Of a DNA stretch of 64,000 bases, positions 1-9,180 are shown in pieces; positions within the stretch are counted from its first letter, which is position 1; each line of letters starts with the position of its first letter. The notes under the pieces are model-generated. The model saw only the letters and a list, made by a program, of their open reading frames with translations, was not told the origin of the DNA and did no database searches. The stretch lies in contig NZ_QQNB01000003.1 in NCBI RefSeq assembly GCF_003345355.1, positions 310,001-374,000 on the forward strand, written 5' to 3'. The position numbers and the translations under genes were made by a program. Source of the DNA: Sphingomonas aracearum. GTDB taxonomy: Bacteria > Pseudomonadota > Alphaproteobacteria > Sphingomonadales > Sphingomonadaceae.

Positions 1-428
<428 letters not shown>

Positions 429-480
429 GGCTTTCGGCCCGTCGTTGAGGCGGGCAGAGCGTGTCCACACAGCATTGCCC

Positions 481-556
481 CGTCATTGCGAGCACCGCGA
501 AGCAATCCAGCGTCTCGCACTTCACTCTGGATTGCTTCGCTGCGCTCGCAAGGACG
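481..556. repeat. Intergenic palindromic repeat (REP-like)
   Basis: A 14-base arm GCGAAGCAATCCAG at 497-510 is matched by its exact complement at 527-540, with further complementarity outside (CGTCATTGCGAGC against GCTCGCAAGGACG). It lies between two convergent genes. This type of element is scattered between genes in sphingomonad genomes. It could act as a bidirectional hairpin, but it has no T-run. Confidence 0.8.
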
Positions 557-573
557 GCTAAGTCGGCGTCTCG

Positions 574-3549
574 TCAGAACCGGACCTGCGCGCCCAGGAA
601 GAACTGCGCGCCGGTGTGCGCATAGACGAAGGTGCTGTCGCGGTCCGAGTCGATGAACTGGCGCGAGAAGCGGTCGAAGATGTTGAGCCCCTCGAACGTG
701 ATCTTGATGCCGTCCGTCAGCTGGTAGGAAGCGGACAGATCGAACACGAGGCTCTTGTCCACCCCTTCCAGGTCCTGCAGCGGATTGTTGGCCGGCAGCG
801 CGATGATGTACGGTCCGCGATAGGCGCCGGAGATGCGCGCCGAGAGATTCTTGTCCTCGTAATAGAGCGTGGCGTTGAACGCGTCCTTGGACAGGCCGAG
901 CAGATCGCGCTCGGTGGTGTTGGCGGTGCTCGCCGCCAGGAAGTAGGTGATCTTGGAGTCGACATAGGTGTAGTTGAACAAGGCGCCGGTGTTGGCCAGC
1001 GGCCCGGGCAGGAAGGTGAACGCCTGCTGGTAATTCACCTCCACGCCCTTCAGCGGGCCGCCGGGCGTGTTGCGCGCCTGGTTGACGGTGAACAGCGTGA
1101 CGTTGGGATCGAGCCCGCTATTGGCGATCAGCGATAACGGCAGGCCGGTCTGGTTGAACGTCTGCTGCGTCGCCTGGTTCTGGATGTAGGACTTGATGTC
1201 CTTGTAGAAGAAGGCGGCCGACAACAGCGAGTTCTTGGCGAAATACCATTCGATCGAGGCGTCGTAGGTGTCGGCGCGGATCGGATCCAGCAGCGGATTG
1301 CCGCCGTTCACGCTGGGCGTGCCGCTGATCGTCACCGCCGCCCCGGGATTGAGGAACGTCAGTTCGGGCCGGGTGATGACCTTGGCATAGGCCGCGCGGA
1401 CCAAGAGGTTGTTCGTCACGTCGCCGACGAGATTGAGCGACGGCAGCCAGTCCTCATAGTCGTTCCTGGCCGTGACATATTGCGCGATGCTGCTGGAAAA
1501 GCCGGTCGAGCTCAGTTTGGTCTTGGCATAGCGCAAGCCGGCATTGCCGCGTACCGGCACGCCCAGGCTTTCCAGGTTGAAGTCCGCCTGCCCGTAGGCG
1601 GAGAAGACGTCCTCCTTCACGAAGCGGGTGGCGCTGTTGTTCTGGATCAGCGCGAAGGTGCCGGAATAATTGTCGAGCCCGTACTGCTTGGCGAATTCCT
1701 CGTAGTCGATCGCCACCCAGTTCTTCGGGAACACGCCATCGGGAAAGCCCTTGCCGAAATCCTCGGTCAGGCGGGTGAGGCCCGCCAGCTGCTGTGACGT
1801 GAGCGTGGGCACCAGGAAGTTGTTGGCGCGCTGGTAGACGATGTTGGCGAAATCGAAGCGGTCGTAATGCGCACCGATCTTCAGCGTCACCAGGTCGGCC
1901 GCCTTCCAGCTGAGATTGCCCTCGATCATCTTGTTCTTGTTGTCGACATATGACGGCGTGGCGCGGATCTCGGCGCTGCCCGGAGCCAGCGTGTATTGCG
2001 ACGGATCGGTCACGTCGAAGCCGTAGGAGATGGTCGGCTGGTTGCGGTCGTCGCGGAAGTCGATCGTCTGGCGCGTGTTGTTGCGGCCGAACAGGAAGGT
2101 GGTCTGGTCCTTCTGGTCGAAATTGGTGGACGCGATGCCGCCGAGCAGGCTGCCCTTCAGCGTATCGGTGATCTCGAAATTGCCGTGCAGCGTGTACTGC
2201 TTGAAGCGACTGCGGAAGCGGTCGTACTGCGTGTCGGACCGCACGTCGACGCCGTCGAACACGCCGTAATCGATGTCGTAGACGGTCTGGCCGAAATTGG
2301 CGCCCTGCGTCCCGCTGGTGCCTGCATTGCGCAGGACCGCCTCGCGGATCGCGGTTTGCGGCTTGCCGAAATTGGGCGCGGCGATGGCGCGGGCAAAGGA
2401 GAAGCCCTCCAGCCAGTTCTCCTCGCGCTTCACCTTGAAGTCGGAGAAGAGCACGTCGCCGCCGATCTCGATGCCCTCGGCGGGCTCCCACTGCGCCGAG
2501 AGGGTGAGGCCGAGGCGCTGCTGGTTGTGGTTGAACCGGCCGTAGCGCGGCAGGCGCGGCAGGAACACGGTGGAGCGGTTCACCTGGCGGTAGAGCGTGT
2601 CGCCCGCCGCCGGGCGCGCCACGCCGGTGGCGCAGGCGGTAGCAGTGGTGCCCTGCGCCGGGTCGAGCGCCGGCGCCACCGGAGTGACGCCCACCGGCGA
2701 GCAGAAGCCGCCATCGGTGGTCGCCGGGTTCCACCCGCCCGAGCCGAACTGGTCCTCGTAATAGCGCCGCTTGCTGTACGCGCCCGAGACGAGCAGGCCG
2801 ATGCGGCCGACGCCGGTGTCCCAGGTGTCGGAGACCACGCCGGTGAACTTCGGGTCCATTTTTTCGGCAAGGCCGTTGTAGCCGGCCTGCGCGCTGACCA
2901 CGAGGGTCGGCTCCTTGTAGTCGAACGGGCGCGCGACGTTGAGGTCCACGGTCGCGCCGAGCGACCCTTCCAGCGTTTCCGCATCCGCGGTCTTGCGCAC
3001 GACGAGATTGTTGAACAGCTCGGACGCGAAGACGTTGAAATCGAAGCCGCGGCCGGTGTTGATGCCGCGGTCGGACGTGGTCGCGCCGGAGATCGCCTGC
3101 GCCTCCATGCCGTTCACGCGCACGCGGGTGAAGCTGCCCGACAGGCCGCGCACGGTGATCGCGCGTCCTTCGCCGCCGGCGCGGTTGATCGACACGCCCG
3201 GCACGCGCTGCAGCGATTCCGCCAGGTTGTTGTCGGGGAAGTCGGCGATGTCCTCCGCCTTGATGACGTCGATGGACGACAGCGTCTCGCGCTTGGCCTC
3301 CAGCGCGCTGTTCAGGCTGGCGCGAAAGCCGGTGACGACGATGTCGGCGGTTTCGGACGGGAGGGCCTGCGGGTTGCCGGCCTGGCCGCTGGGGTCGCTT
3401 TGTGCCGTTTCGGTGTTCGCCGGCACGCTGCCGCCGGGTTGCGGCGTGGGCACCGTGCTCGTTTGCGCGGTGGCGGGCTGGGCCAGCGCCACCGCAAGGC
3501 CGGCCGCCCCGGCCAGCAGATGAGCGCGACGGAGCGCGATGTTCGGCAT
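574..3549 (-). CDS. TonB-dependent receptor (Xanthomonas/Caulobacter type)
   Basis: This 991-residue outer-membrane receptor has an N-terminal signal peptide (hydrophobic to about residue 28, ending PATAQ). A Pro/Gln-rich linker follows, then a probable TonB box (DIVVTGF, near residue 70) and a plug domain with SLNSALEAKRETLSSIDVIKAEDIADFPDNN-type sequence and VRGLSGSFTRVRVNGMEA. The rest is a beta-barrel ending in aromatic Phe (AQVRF). The FRASLNSAL stretch places it in the TonB-Xanth-Caul subfamily, whose members often import carbohydrates or other scarce solutes using the proton motive force through TonB/ExbBD. The substrate cannot be read from sequence. A small inverted repeat lies upstream. 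Confidence 0.93.
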   Translation of the reverse strand: MPNIALRRAHLLAGAAGLAVALAQPATAQTSTVPTPQPGGSVPANTETAQSDPSGQAGNPQALPSETADIVVTGFRASLNSALEAKRETLSSIDVIKAEDIADFPDNNLAESLQRVPGVSINRAGGEGRAITVRGLSGSFTRVRVNGMEAQAISGATTSDRGINTGRGFDFNVFASELFNNLVVRKTADAETLEGSLGATVDLNVARPFDYKEPTLVVSAQAGYNGLAEKMDPKFTGVVSDTWDTGVGRIGLLVSGAYSKRRYYEDQFGSGGWNPATTDGGFCSPVGVTPVAPALDPAQGTTATACATGVARPAAGDTLYRQVNRSTVFLPRLPRYGRFNHNQQRLGLTLSAQWEPAEGIEIGGDVLFSDFKVKREENWLEGFSFARAIAAPNFGKPQTAIREAVLRNAGTSGTQGANFGQTVYDIDYGVFDGVDVRSDTQYDRFRSRFKQYTLHGNFEITDTLKGSLLGGIASTNFDQKDQTTFLFGRNNTRQTIDFRDDRNQPTISYGFDVTDPSQYTLAPGSAEIRATPSYVDNKNKMIEGNLSWKAADLVTLKIGAHYDRFDFANIVYQRANNFLVPTLTSQQLAGLTRLTEDFGKGFPDGVFPKNWVAIDYEEFAKQYGLDNYSGTFALIQNNSATRFVKEDVFSAYGQADFNLESLGVPVRGNAGLRYAKTKLSSTGFSSSIAQYVTARNDYEDWLPSLNLVGDVTNNLLVRAAYAKVITRPELTFLNPGAAVTISGTPSVNGGNPLLDPIRADTYDASIEWYFAKNSLLSAAFFYKDIKSYIQNQATQQTFNQTGLPLSLIANSGLDPNVTLFTVNQARNTPGGPLKGVEVNYQQAFTFLPGPLANTGALFNYTYVDSKITYFLAASTANTTERDLLGLSKDAFNATLYYEDKNLSARISGAYRGPYIIALPANNPLQDLEGVDKSLVFDLSASYQLTDGIKITFEGLNIFDRFSRQFIDSDRDSTFVYAHTGAQFFLGAQVRF

Positions 3550-3618
3550 GATCCTCTCCCCTTTTTCCCGATGCTTTGCACCGTTGCTCGCGGGAGAGTA
3601 ACCGAAGCGGACCTACCT

Positions 3619-3634
3619 GCAACTCAAAAGTTGC
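3619..3634. promoter_or_regulatory. Small inverted repeat upstream of the TonB-dependent receptor
   Basis: GCAACT and AGTTGC (3619-3624, 3629-3634) flank a 4-base spacer, about 70 bases upstream of the receptor start on the minus strand. It could be a repressor operator, since receptors of this type are commonly substrate-regulated. No regulator gene is adjacent, so the assignment is tentative. Confidence 0.3.
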
Positions 3635-3667
3635 GTGAGTCCGTCACTATTTGGAAAAGTGTGTCTT

Positions 3668-4186
3668 TCAGGCTGTGCGTTCCGGTACTTCGTTTGCGTC
3701 CTCCAGGATTGACTGGTCGGGGGCGACCGCTTCCCAGGGGAAGACGTACCAGTCCTTGGTGGTGGTCCGGTCGATTTCGCGCGCGGCATAATCGACGCGC
3801 TGCGAGGACACGCGATTGTCCATCAGCGTGGCGAAGCGGACGGTGCCCTCGGTGGCACCGTGGCGGGCCATGGCGGCGCGCAGCACGCCGATGGTGCGGC
3901 CGGAATCGTTGATGTCGTCCACGAACAGCAGGCGCTCGCCCGCACGGGTGCGCGCGGCCAGGCGTTCCAGCACGTCGTCGGCGAAGTCCTTCACCTTGCT
4001 CGACAGGTCGCAGCTGAGCGTGGTGAGGCCGGTGGCGTGGCTGAGATACACCGCCGGCACCAGCCCGCCTCGGCCGATGCCGATGATATAGTCGGCCTGC
4101 CAGTTCTCGTCCGCAGCGATCGCGGCGGCCAGCGTGCGGACGTCGGCGACGAACGCCTCGTGCGGGATGCGGGTGAAGACCGGCAT
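3668..4186 (-). CDS. Phosphoribosyltransferase (purine-type PRTase)
   Basis: This 172-residue type I phosphoribosyltransferase joins a base to PRPP. The PRPP-binding loop is clear (LFVDDINDSGRT, residues about 92-103), and an N-terminal core strand reads DYIIGIGRGGLVPA. The start ATG at 4186-4184 overlaps the stop codon of the upstream deaminase gene (TGATG), so the two are translationally coupled. That partner suggests purine salvage: deamination to hypoxanthine, then ribophosphorylation to IMP. The base specificity is inferred from context only. Confidence 0.85.
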   Translation of the reverse strand: MPVFTRIPHEAFVADVRTLAAAIAADENWQADYIIGIGRGGLVPAVYLSHATGLTTLSCDLSSKVKDFADDVLERLAARTRAGERLLFVDDINDSGRTIGVLRAAMARHGATEGTVRFATLMDNRVSSQRVDYAAREIDRTTTKDWYVFPWEAVAPDQSILEDANEVPERTA

Positions 4187-5202
4187 CAGCCGTGCTCCGC
4201 CACGAAGGCGTCGAGCCGGGCGAGGTGCGCGGCCACCGCATCGTCGGGCAGGAAGGAGCCGAGGAAGGAATTGCGCGCGAGCGTGGCGAGGTCGCGCCTG
4301 TCGAGCCCGCGCGCGGCGGCGGCGGCGCGGTAATTGTCGGCGACATAGCCGCCGAAATAAGCGGGATCGTCCGAGTTGATCGTGGCGCGCAGCCCTTGGC
4401 GCAGCATGTGGTCGATCGGGTGATCGGCCATGTCGTTCACCACGCAGAGCTTGAGGTTGGACAGGGGGCACACCGTCAGCGTCATGCCGGTGCGCGCGAG
4501 GCGGGCCGTGAGCACCGGATCCTCCAGGCTGCGATTGCCATGGTCGAGCCGGTCGACATCGAGCAGATCGAGCGCCTGGTGGACATATTCCGGCGGCCCT
4601 TCCTCGCCGGCATGGGCGACGAGCCGAAGGCCGAGCGCGCGCGCGTCGGCGAACACGCGGGCGAACTTTTCGGGCGGGTGGCCGAGCTCGGAGGAGTCGA
4701 GGCCCACGGCGGTGATCCGGTCGAGCCAGGGGCGCGCCTGCTCCAGCGTGGCGAACGCCTCTTCTTCGCTCAGGTGGCGCAGGAAGCAGAGGATCAGCTT
4801 CACCGTCATGCCGTGCTTCGCTTCCGCCTCGGCGACCGCGGAGAGCAGGCCCTCCATCACCGTGTCGAAGGAGACGCCGCGCGCGGTATGCGTTTGCGGA
4901 TCGAACATGATCTCGGCATGGACGACGCCGTCCGCCGCGGTGCGATCGAAGTAGGCGGCGGCGAGATCGTGGAAGTCGCGGGCCGTGCGCAGCACGTCGG
5001 CGCCGGCATAATAGATGTCGAGGAAGTCCTGCAGCCGGGTGAAGCTGTAGGCGGCGCGGACCTCCTCCACGCTGGCGAAGGGGATGGTCACGCCGTTACG
5101 CTGCGCCAGCGCGAACATCAGCTCGGGCTCCAGGCTGCCTTCGATATGGAGGTGGAGCTCGGCCTTGGGCAGGCGGGCGATAAAGGTGTCGAGATCGGCC
5201 AT
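4186..5202 (-). CDS. Adenosine/adenine deaminase family protein
   Basis: This 338-residue metal-dependent amidohydrolase has the metal ligands HLHIEGSL (near residue 16), HAGEE, and NSDDPAYFGGYVADNY near the C-terminus. The last motif resembles the adenine deaminase branch rather than classical adenosine deaminases, which usually have a TDDP-type site, so adenine to hypoxanthine is plausible. The start at 5202 is chosen because AGGG lies just upstream. An in-frame ATG at 5238 would add 12 residues without family similarity. The gene is coupled by TGATG to the downstream phosphoribosyltransferase. Confidence 0.88.
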   Translation of the reverse strand: MADLDTFIARLPKAELHLHIEGSLEPELMFALAQRNGVTIPFASVEEVRAAYSFTRLQDFLDIYYAGADVLRTARDFHDLAAAYFDRTAADGVVHAEIMFDPQTHTARGVSFDTVMEGLLSAVAEAEAKHGMTVKLILCFLRHLSEEEAFATLEQARPWLDRITAVGLDSSELGHPPEKFARVFADARALGLRLVAHAGEEGPPEYVHQALDLLDVDRLDHGNRSLEDPVLTARLARTGMTLTVCPLSNLKLCVVNDMADHPIDHMLRQGLRATINSDDPAYFGGYVADNYRAAAAARGLDRRDLATLARNSFLGSFLPDDAVAAHLARLDAFVAEHG

Positions 5203-5247
5203 GCCTGTAACCCTGCCGTTTGCGGAAGCCCGGGGCAAGCGACACTG

Positions 5248-5374
5248 ATCCTCCCCTGCAAGGGGAGGGGGACCATCAGCCGCAGGCTGGTGGTGGAGGG
5301 GTGTCCCGCTATCGGGCGGGCGCTACCCCTCCGTCAGGCCTGCGGCCTGCCACCTCCCCTTCCAGGGGAGGATC
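5248..5374. repeat. Intergenic palindromic repeat, CTCCCCTGCAAGGGGAGG family, copy 1
   Basis: A short terminal hairpin (CTCCCCTGCAAGGGGAG) begins the element. A variable middle follows with GGAGGGGTG facing CCCCTCCGTCAGGCCTGCGG, and a second CACCTCCCCT-containing hairpin closes it. The same architecture recurs at 45907-46024 on the far side of pntA. It sits between divergently spaced minus-strand genes and carries no ORF. Confidence 0.8.
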
Positions 5375-5385
5375 GAGGACTGTTT

Positions 5386-6708
5386 TCACACCGCCGCCAG
5401 TGCCTGGTCGAAATCGGCGATCAGGTCGTCGGCATCCTCCACGCCGATCGAGATGCGCACGAGGTTGTCGGTGATGCCCAGCGCGTCCTTGCGCGCCTGA
5501 GGCACGGACAGGTGGGTCATCGCCGCGGGGTGGCTGGCGAGCGTTTCGGTGCCGCCGAGGCTCACCGCCAGCTTGGCGATAGTGAGCGCATCGAGGAAGC
5601 GGAACGCCTCCGCCTCGCCGCCGCGCAGGATCAGCGAGAAGGTGGAGCCGGCGCCGGTGCAGTGGCGGCGGTAGATGTCGGCCTGGCGGCTGCCCTCTTC
5701 CAGAAAGCCGAGATAGCCGACGCGCTCGACCTTGGGGTGATCGCGGAGGTACGCGCAGACCTTGGCGGCGTTCTCGCCCGCGCGGCTCATGCGCAGTTCC
5801 AGCGTCTCCAGCGAGCGGAGCAGCATCCAGGCGGTGTTCGGGTCGCAGATCGTGCCGATGGTGTTGCGCATCGAGCGGACCGTGTTGATCTGCTCCTTGG
5901 AGCCGAGCACGCCCCCGGCGACGAGATCGGAATGGCCGCCGGCATATTTGGTGAGGCTGTAGACGACGAGATCGGCGCCGTGGCGCAGCGGCTGCTGCCA
6001 GAGCGGCCCCAGGAACGTGTTGTCGATCGCGATCGGCGGCTTCTCGCCCGACGCGCCGAACACCGCGTCGCGGGCGGCGGCGACGGCCTCCACGTCGACC
6101 AGCGCGTTGGTCGGATTGGCCGGCGACTCGAGATAGATCAGCGCCACACGGCCCGACGCGGCCTTGGACAGCACCGCCTCGATCTCCTCGCGGGTCGCGC
6201 CGGCCGGGAAATCGAGCCAGTGGATGCCGAACTTGCCGAGCACGCGGGCGATCAGCGTCTCGGTGGCGGCGTAGAGGGGGCCGGAATGGACGATGGTGTC
6301 GCCGGGGCGCACCATGGACAGGAACAGGGTGGCGATCGCCGACATGCCGCTGGAGAAAGCGAGCGCGTCCTCCGCTTCCTCCCAGATGGCGAGGCGGTCC
6401 TCCAGGATCTCCTGGTTGGGGCCGTTGAAGCGCGAATAGACGAGGCCTTCCGCACCGCCCGGCCGCTTGCCGGTGACGCCCTCGAAATGGCGCTTGCCGG
6501 CGGCGGCATTGGGGAACACGAAGGTGGAGGTGAGAAAAATCGGCGGCTTCAGCGCGCCTTCGGACAGCGCAGGGTCATAGCCGTGGCCCATCATCCGGGT
6601 GGCGGGCTTCAGCGGGCGGCCGCCGATCGTGTCGACGTCCGGTTTGGCGCGGCGGCGCGGTTCGACGCCGGTGAGGTTGGCTTCGGTTTCGTTTGCGTCC
6701 TGCGCCAT
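5386..6708 (-). CDS. Cystathionine gamma-synthase family PLP-dependent enzyme
   Basis: This 440-residue Cys/Met-metabolism PLP enzyme has the PLP lysine in VVYSLTKYAGGHSD, a phosphate-binding SSGMSAIATL segment, and YLESPANPT/AIDNTFLGP typical of the fold-type I family. Members are cystathionine gamma-synthases, cystathionine lyases, methionine gamma-lyases or O-succinylhomoserine sulfhydrylases, and sequence reading alone does not separate these. An N-terminal extension of about 40 residues precedes the core (ATRMMGHGYDPALSEGALKPPI). The start at 6708 has a strong AGGAGAG ribosome site. It lies downstream of, and perhaps is read through from, the lgt operon. Confidence 0.85.
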   Translation of the reverse strand: MAQDANETEANLTGVEPRRRAKPDVDTIGGRPLKPATRMMGHGYDPALSEGALKPPIFLTSTFVFPNAAAGKRHFEGVTGKRPGGAEGLVYSRFNGPNQEILEDRLAIWEEAEDALAFSSGMSAIATLFLSMVRPGDTIVHSGPLYAATETLIARVLGKFGIHWLDFPAGATREEIEAVLSKAASGRVALIYLESPANPTNALVDVEAVAAARDAVFGASGEKPPIAIDNTFLGPLWQQPLRHGADLVVYSLTKYAGGHSDLVAGGVLGSKEQINTVRSMRNTIGTICDPNTAWMLLRSLETLELRMSRAGENAAKVCAYLRDHPKVERVGYLGFLEEGSRQADIYRRHCTGAGSTFSLILRGGEAEAFRFLDALTIAKLAVSLGGTETLASHPAAMTHLSVPQARKDALGITDNLVRISIGVEDADDLIADFDQALAAV

Positions 6709-6773
6709 GGTCTCTCTCCTGCTGTTGGTTGCAAGGGTAACCAGTTGCGCGGGGCGGCGCCAGCCCGGGCGGC

Positions 6774-7538
6774 TCAGCCCGGCAGGCCGATCAGCGCGAT
6801 CTGCCGCCCATAGCCGGGCTCGCCGCGATGCGTGGCGCGGCGATAGCTGAAGAAGCGGCTTTCGTCGGGGTAGGTGTCGAGGCCCAGCGCCTCGACGCGG
6901 CCGATGCCGGCGGTTGCCAGCCGATGCGTGACATAGGCTTCGAGATCGAACCGGTGGTGCCCCGCACGGGCGGGCGAGAAGAAGCGCTCGTTGGCGGGAT
7001 CGTCGGCGGTGAAGCGGCGGGCAAAGCCGTCGTCCACCTCGTAGCTGGCGCGCGCGATGCACGGGCCGATTGCGGCGTGGATGCGCGACCGGTCGGCGCC
7101 GAGCGCTTCCATGGCGAGGATGGTCGCATCGGTGACCCCGCCGATCGCGCCCTTCCACCCGGCATGGGCGGCGGCGACCACGCCCGCCTCTCGATCGGCC
7201 AGCAGCACGGGTGCGCAATCGGCGGTGAGGATGCCGAGCAGCAGGCCCGGCCGGTCGGTGACGATCGCGTCGGCATGGGGGCGAAGGCCCTCCTCCCACG
7301 GCTCGCGCACCGACACCGCGTCGGCGGAGTGGATCTGGTGCACGGTGACGAGCTGCGCGCCCGGCAGCACCGCCTCGGTTGCGAGACGCCGGTTCTCCGC
7401 CAGATGCGCGCGGTCGTCGTCCGAGCCGAGGCCGACGTTGAGCCCGGCATAGAGGCCGGTGGAGACGCCGCCGCGGCGGCCGAGAAAGCCGTGCGCCACG
7501 CCGTCCAGCGCGCGGGCGCGGATCACTTCAACGCTCAC
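6774..7538 (-). CDS. pgeF: Laccase-domain purine nucleoside phosphorylase / polyphenol oxidase family (PgeF/YfiH)
   Basis: This 254-residue cytosolic protein of the multicopper-laccase-like DUF152 family carries the zinc-site motifs TADCAPVLL and HAGWKGA and a later GPCI segment. YfiH-type proteins cleave purine nucleosides by phosphorolysis and in E. coli affect peptidoglycan editing. The start is a GTG at 7538 whose last bases overlap the stop of the GNAT gene (GTGA), so it is the fourth cistron of lgt-midA-GNAT-pgeF. Linkage of this family to lgt and midA is common in alphaproteobacteria. Confidence 0.88.
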   Translation of the reverse strand: MSVEVIRARALDGVAHGFLGRRGGVSTGLYAGLNVGLGSDDDRAHLAENRRLATEAVLPGAQLVTVHQIHSADAVSVREPWEEGLRPHADAIVTDRPGLLLGILTADCAPVLLADREAGVVAAAHAGWKGAIGGVTDATILAMEALGADRSRIHAAIGPCIARASYEVDDGFARRFTADDPANERFFSPARAGHHRFDLEAYVTHRLATAGIGRVEALGLDTYPDESRFFSYRRATHRGEPGYGRQIALIGLPG

Positions 7539-8044
7539 AGGGCAAGCCGCATGATACGGTCCTCGTCGATGGTCTCGCCGACCGCGAAATCGTAGCGGCC
7601 GATATCCTCGAAGCCATAGCGCGCGTAGAAGCGCTTGGCGCGGTGGTTGTCGACATAGACCGACAGCAGCAGTTCGCTCCCGCCCTGCGCGCGGGCGGTG
7701 GCGATCGCCCAGTCCATCAGCGCAGGGCCGACGCCGGCGCCGAGATGCTCGGCGAGGACGTAGAGCTGGTGGAGCTCGATCGCGCCCGGCGGCCAGTCGC
7801 CGGGAAACACGACGGGGCCGAGCTTGCAGAAGCCGACGATCGCCCCTCCGGCGCAGGCGACGCGGATGGTGTAGGCGGGTTGCGCAACATGCGCCTGGAG
7901 CCCGGTCGGGCCGAACGCGGCGGCGAGGAAGGTGTCGAGGTCGCCCTGGCGGTACAGGCCGACGAACGTTTCCGTGTAGGCGCGCGTGGCCACCGCGCCG
8001 AGTTCGGCGGCATCGGCCGGCGTCGCGGGGCGATAGGCGATCAT
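7535..8044 (-). CDS. GNAT family N-acetyltransferase
   Basis: This 169-residue acetyl-CoA-dependent acetyltransferase ends its core with ELHQLYVLAEHLGAGVGPALMDWAIATAR, which is the strand 4/motif A pyrophosphate-binding region. NHRAKRFYARYGFEDIGRYDFAVG (motif B) follows. The substrate is unknown. The start at 8044 overlaps the stop of midA by ATGA, and the gene's own stop overlaps the pgeF GTG, so it is locked in the operon. Nothing indicates a specific partner. Confidence 0.88.
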   Translation of the reverse strand: MIAYRPATPADAAELGAVATRAYTETFVGLYRQGDLDTFLAAAFGPTGLQAHVAQPAYTIRVACAGGAIVGFCKLGPVVFPGDWPPGAIELHQLYVLAEHLGAGVGPALMDWAIATARAQGGSELLLSVYVDNHRAKRFYARYGFEDIGRYDFAVGETIDEDRIMRLAL

Positions 8045-9090
8045 GCGAACCCCGCCGGCGTCGGCCAGCCGGACGCGGTGACGGCAAGCGCCTTGAACAG
8101 CGCGCCCATGTCGCGGACCAGCCGGGTGCGGTCGGCGACGATGGCCTCGGCGCGCTCCGGGGTGGCGCGGGCGAGCGCGGCGGCGCGGGCGTCCACGCCC
8201 AGCTTCACGAGCAGCTCGCCCTGGTCGATCGGGCCGAGCGCGGTGGACCCTTGCGTTTCCGCGGCGGCGGCGAGGCTGGTGAAGTCGACATGGGCGGTGA
8301 GGTCCTGCTCGCCCGGCGCCTCGAACGGATTGGCAAAGGCGTGGCCGCGCACCGCCTGGAGCGTCTCGCCGAGCGCCGGACCCTGGTGGCCGTAGTCGAT
8401 GACGAGCGCCGCGCCGCCCTGCGCCGCCAGCCGCGCGGAAAGGTAGCGCATCAGCGTGATACCGGCGGGCGACACCTCGAGAACGGAGCCGGGCGCCGCA
8501 TCGCGTAAAGGCACGGGGATCACGTCGTCGGGCACCGGCTTGCCGGCGATCGGCAGGAACAAGGTGTCCTGGCAGGCGACCAGCCGCTCGCGCCAGCCCT
8601 CGGCGGCGCGCACCAGCTGGCGGATCGGCAGCGCGTCGAAGAACTCGTTGGCGACGACGATCAGCGGGCGATCGGCGGGCAGGGTGGTGAGGTCGGCGTG
8701 GAACGTGGCACCCGGCACGCGTTCGGCCTGGGCCTCGCGCAGCACCGGGCTGGTTTCCACGAAATGCACGTCCGGCGTGAAGCCCGCCTTCGCCATCGCC
8801 CGCAGCGCATCGGCGGCGAGCGTGCCGCGACCGGGGCCGAGCTCCACCCAGGCGGCGTCGGGGCGGCCGGCGCGGTCCCACAGGTCGGCGCACCACAGGC
8901 CGATCAGCTCGCCGAACATCTGGCTGATCTCGGGCGCGGTGGTGAAGTCCCCGGCGGTGCCCAAGGGATCGCGGGTGGCGTAGTAATGGCGGTTGGCCGC
9001 GCCCATGAAGTCGGCGATCGAGATCGGCCCGCCCATCGTGATCGCCCGCGCCAGCCGTTCGGGCAGGGGGCCTTCCGCCTGGTCCGTCAT
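8041..9090 (-). CDS. SAM-dependent methyltransferase of the MidA/NDUFAF7 family
   Basis: This 349-residue class I SAM methyltransferase has the DFTTAPEISQMFGELIG signature near residue 48 and the SAM motif VELGPGRGTLAADALRA near residue 83. HFVETSPVLR and ANEFFDALPIRQ complete the typical DUF185 pattern. Eukaryotic relatives dimethylate an arginine of complex I subunit NDUFS2, and the bacterial substrate is less clear. It follows lgt by about 90 bases and precedes GNAT with a 4-base overlap, giving a conserved lgt-midA arrangement. Confidence 0.9.
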   Translation of the reverse strand: MTDQAEGPLPERLARAITMGGPISIADFMGAANRHYYATRDPLGTAGDFTTAPEISQMFGELIGLWCADLWDRAGRPDAAWVELGPGRGTLAADALRAMAKAGFTPDVHFVETSPVLREAQAERVPGATFHADLTTLPADRPLIVVANEFFDALPIRQLVRAAEGWRERLVACQDTLFLPIAGKPVPDDVIPVPLRDAAPGSVLEVSPAGITLMRYLSARLAAQGGAALVIDYGHQGPALGETLQAVRGHAFANPFEAPGEQDLTAHVDFTSLAAAAETQGSTALGPIDQGELLVKLGVDARAAALARATPERAEAIVADRTRLVRDMGALFKALAVTASGWPTPAGFA

Positions 9091-9180
9091 GCCATCAACG
9101 GATCGTCACCGCGGCCTTGTGCCGGGGTCCACGGTCCGGCGCACGCAGTGGCGGGCAGTCCGAGCGGAGAAGGGAGGTGC

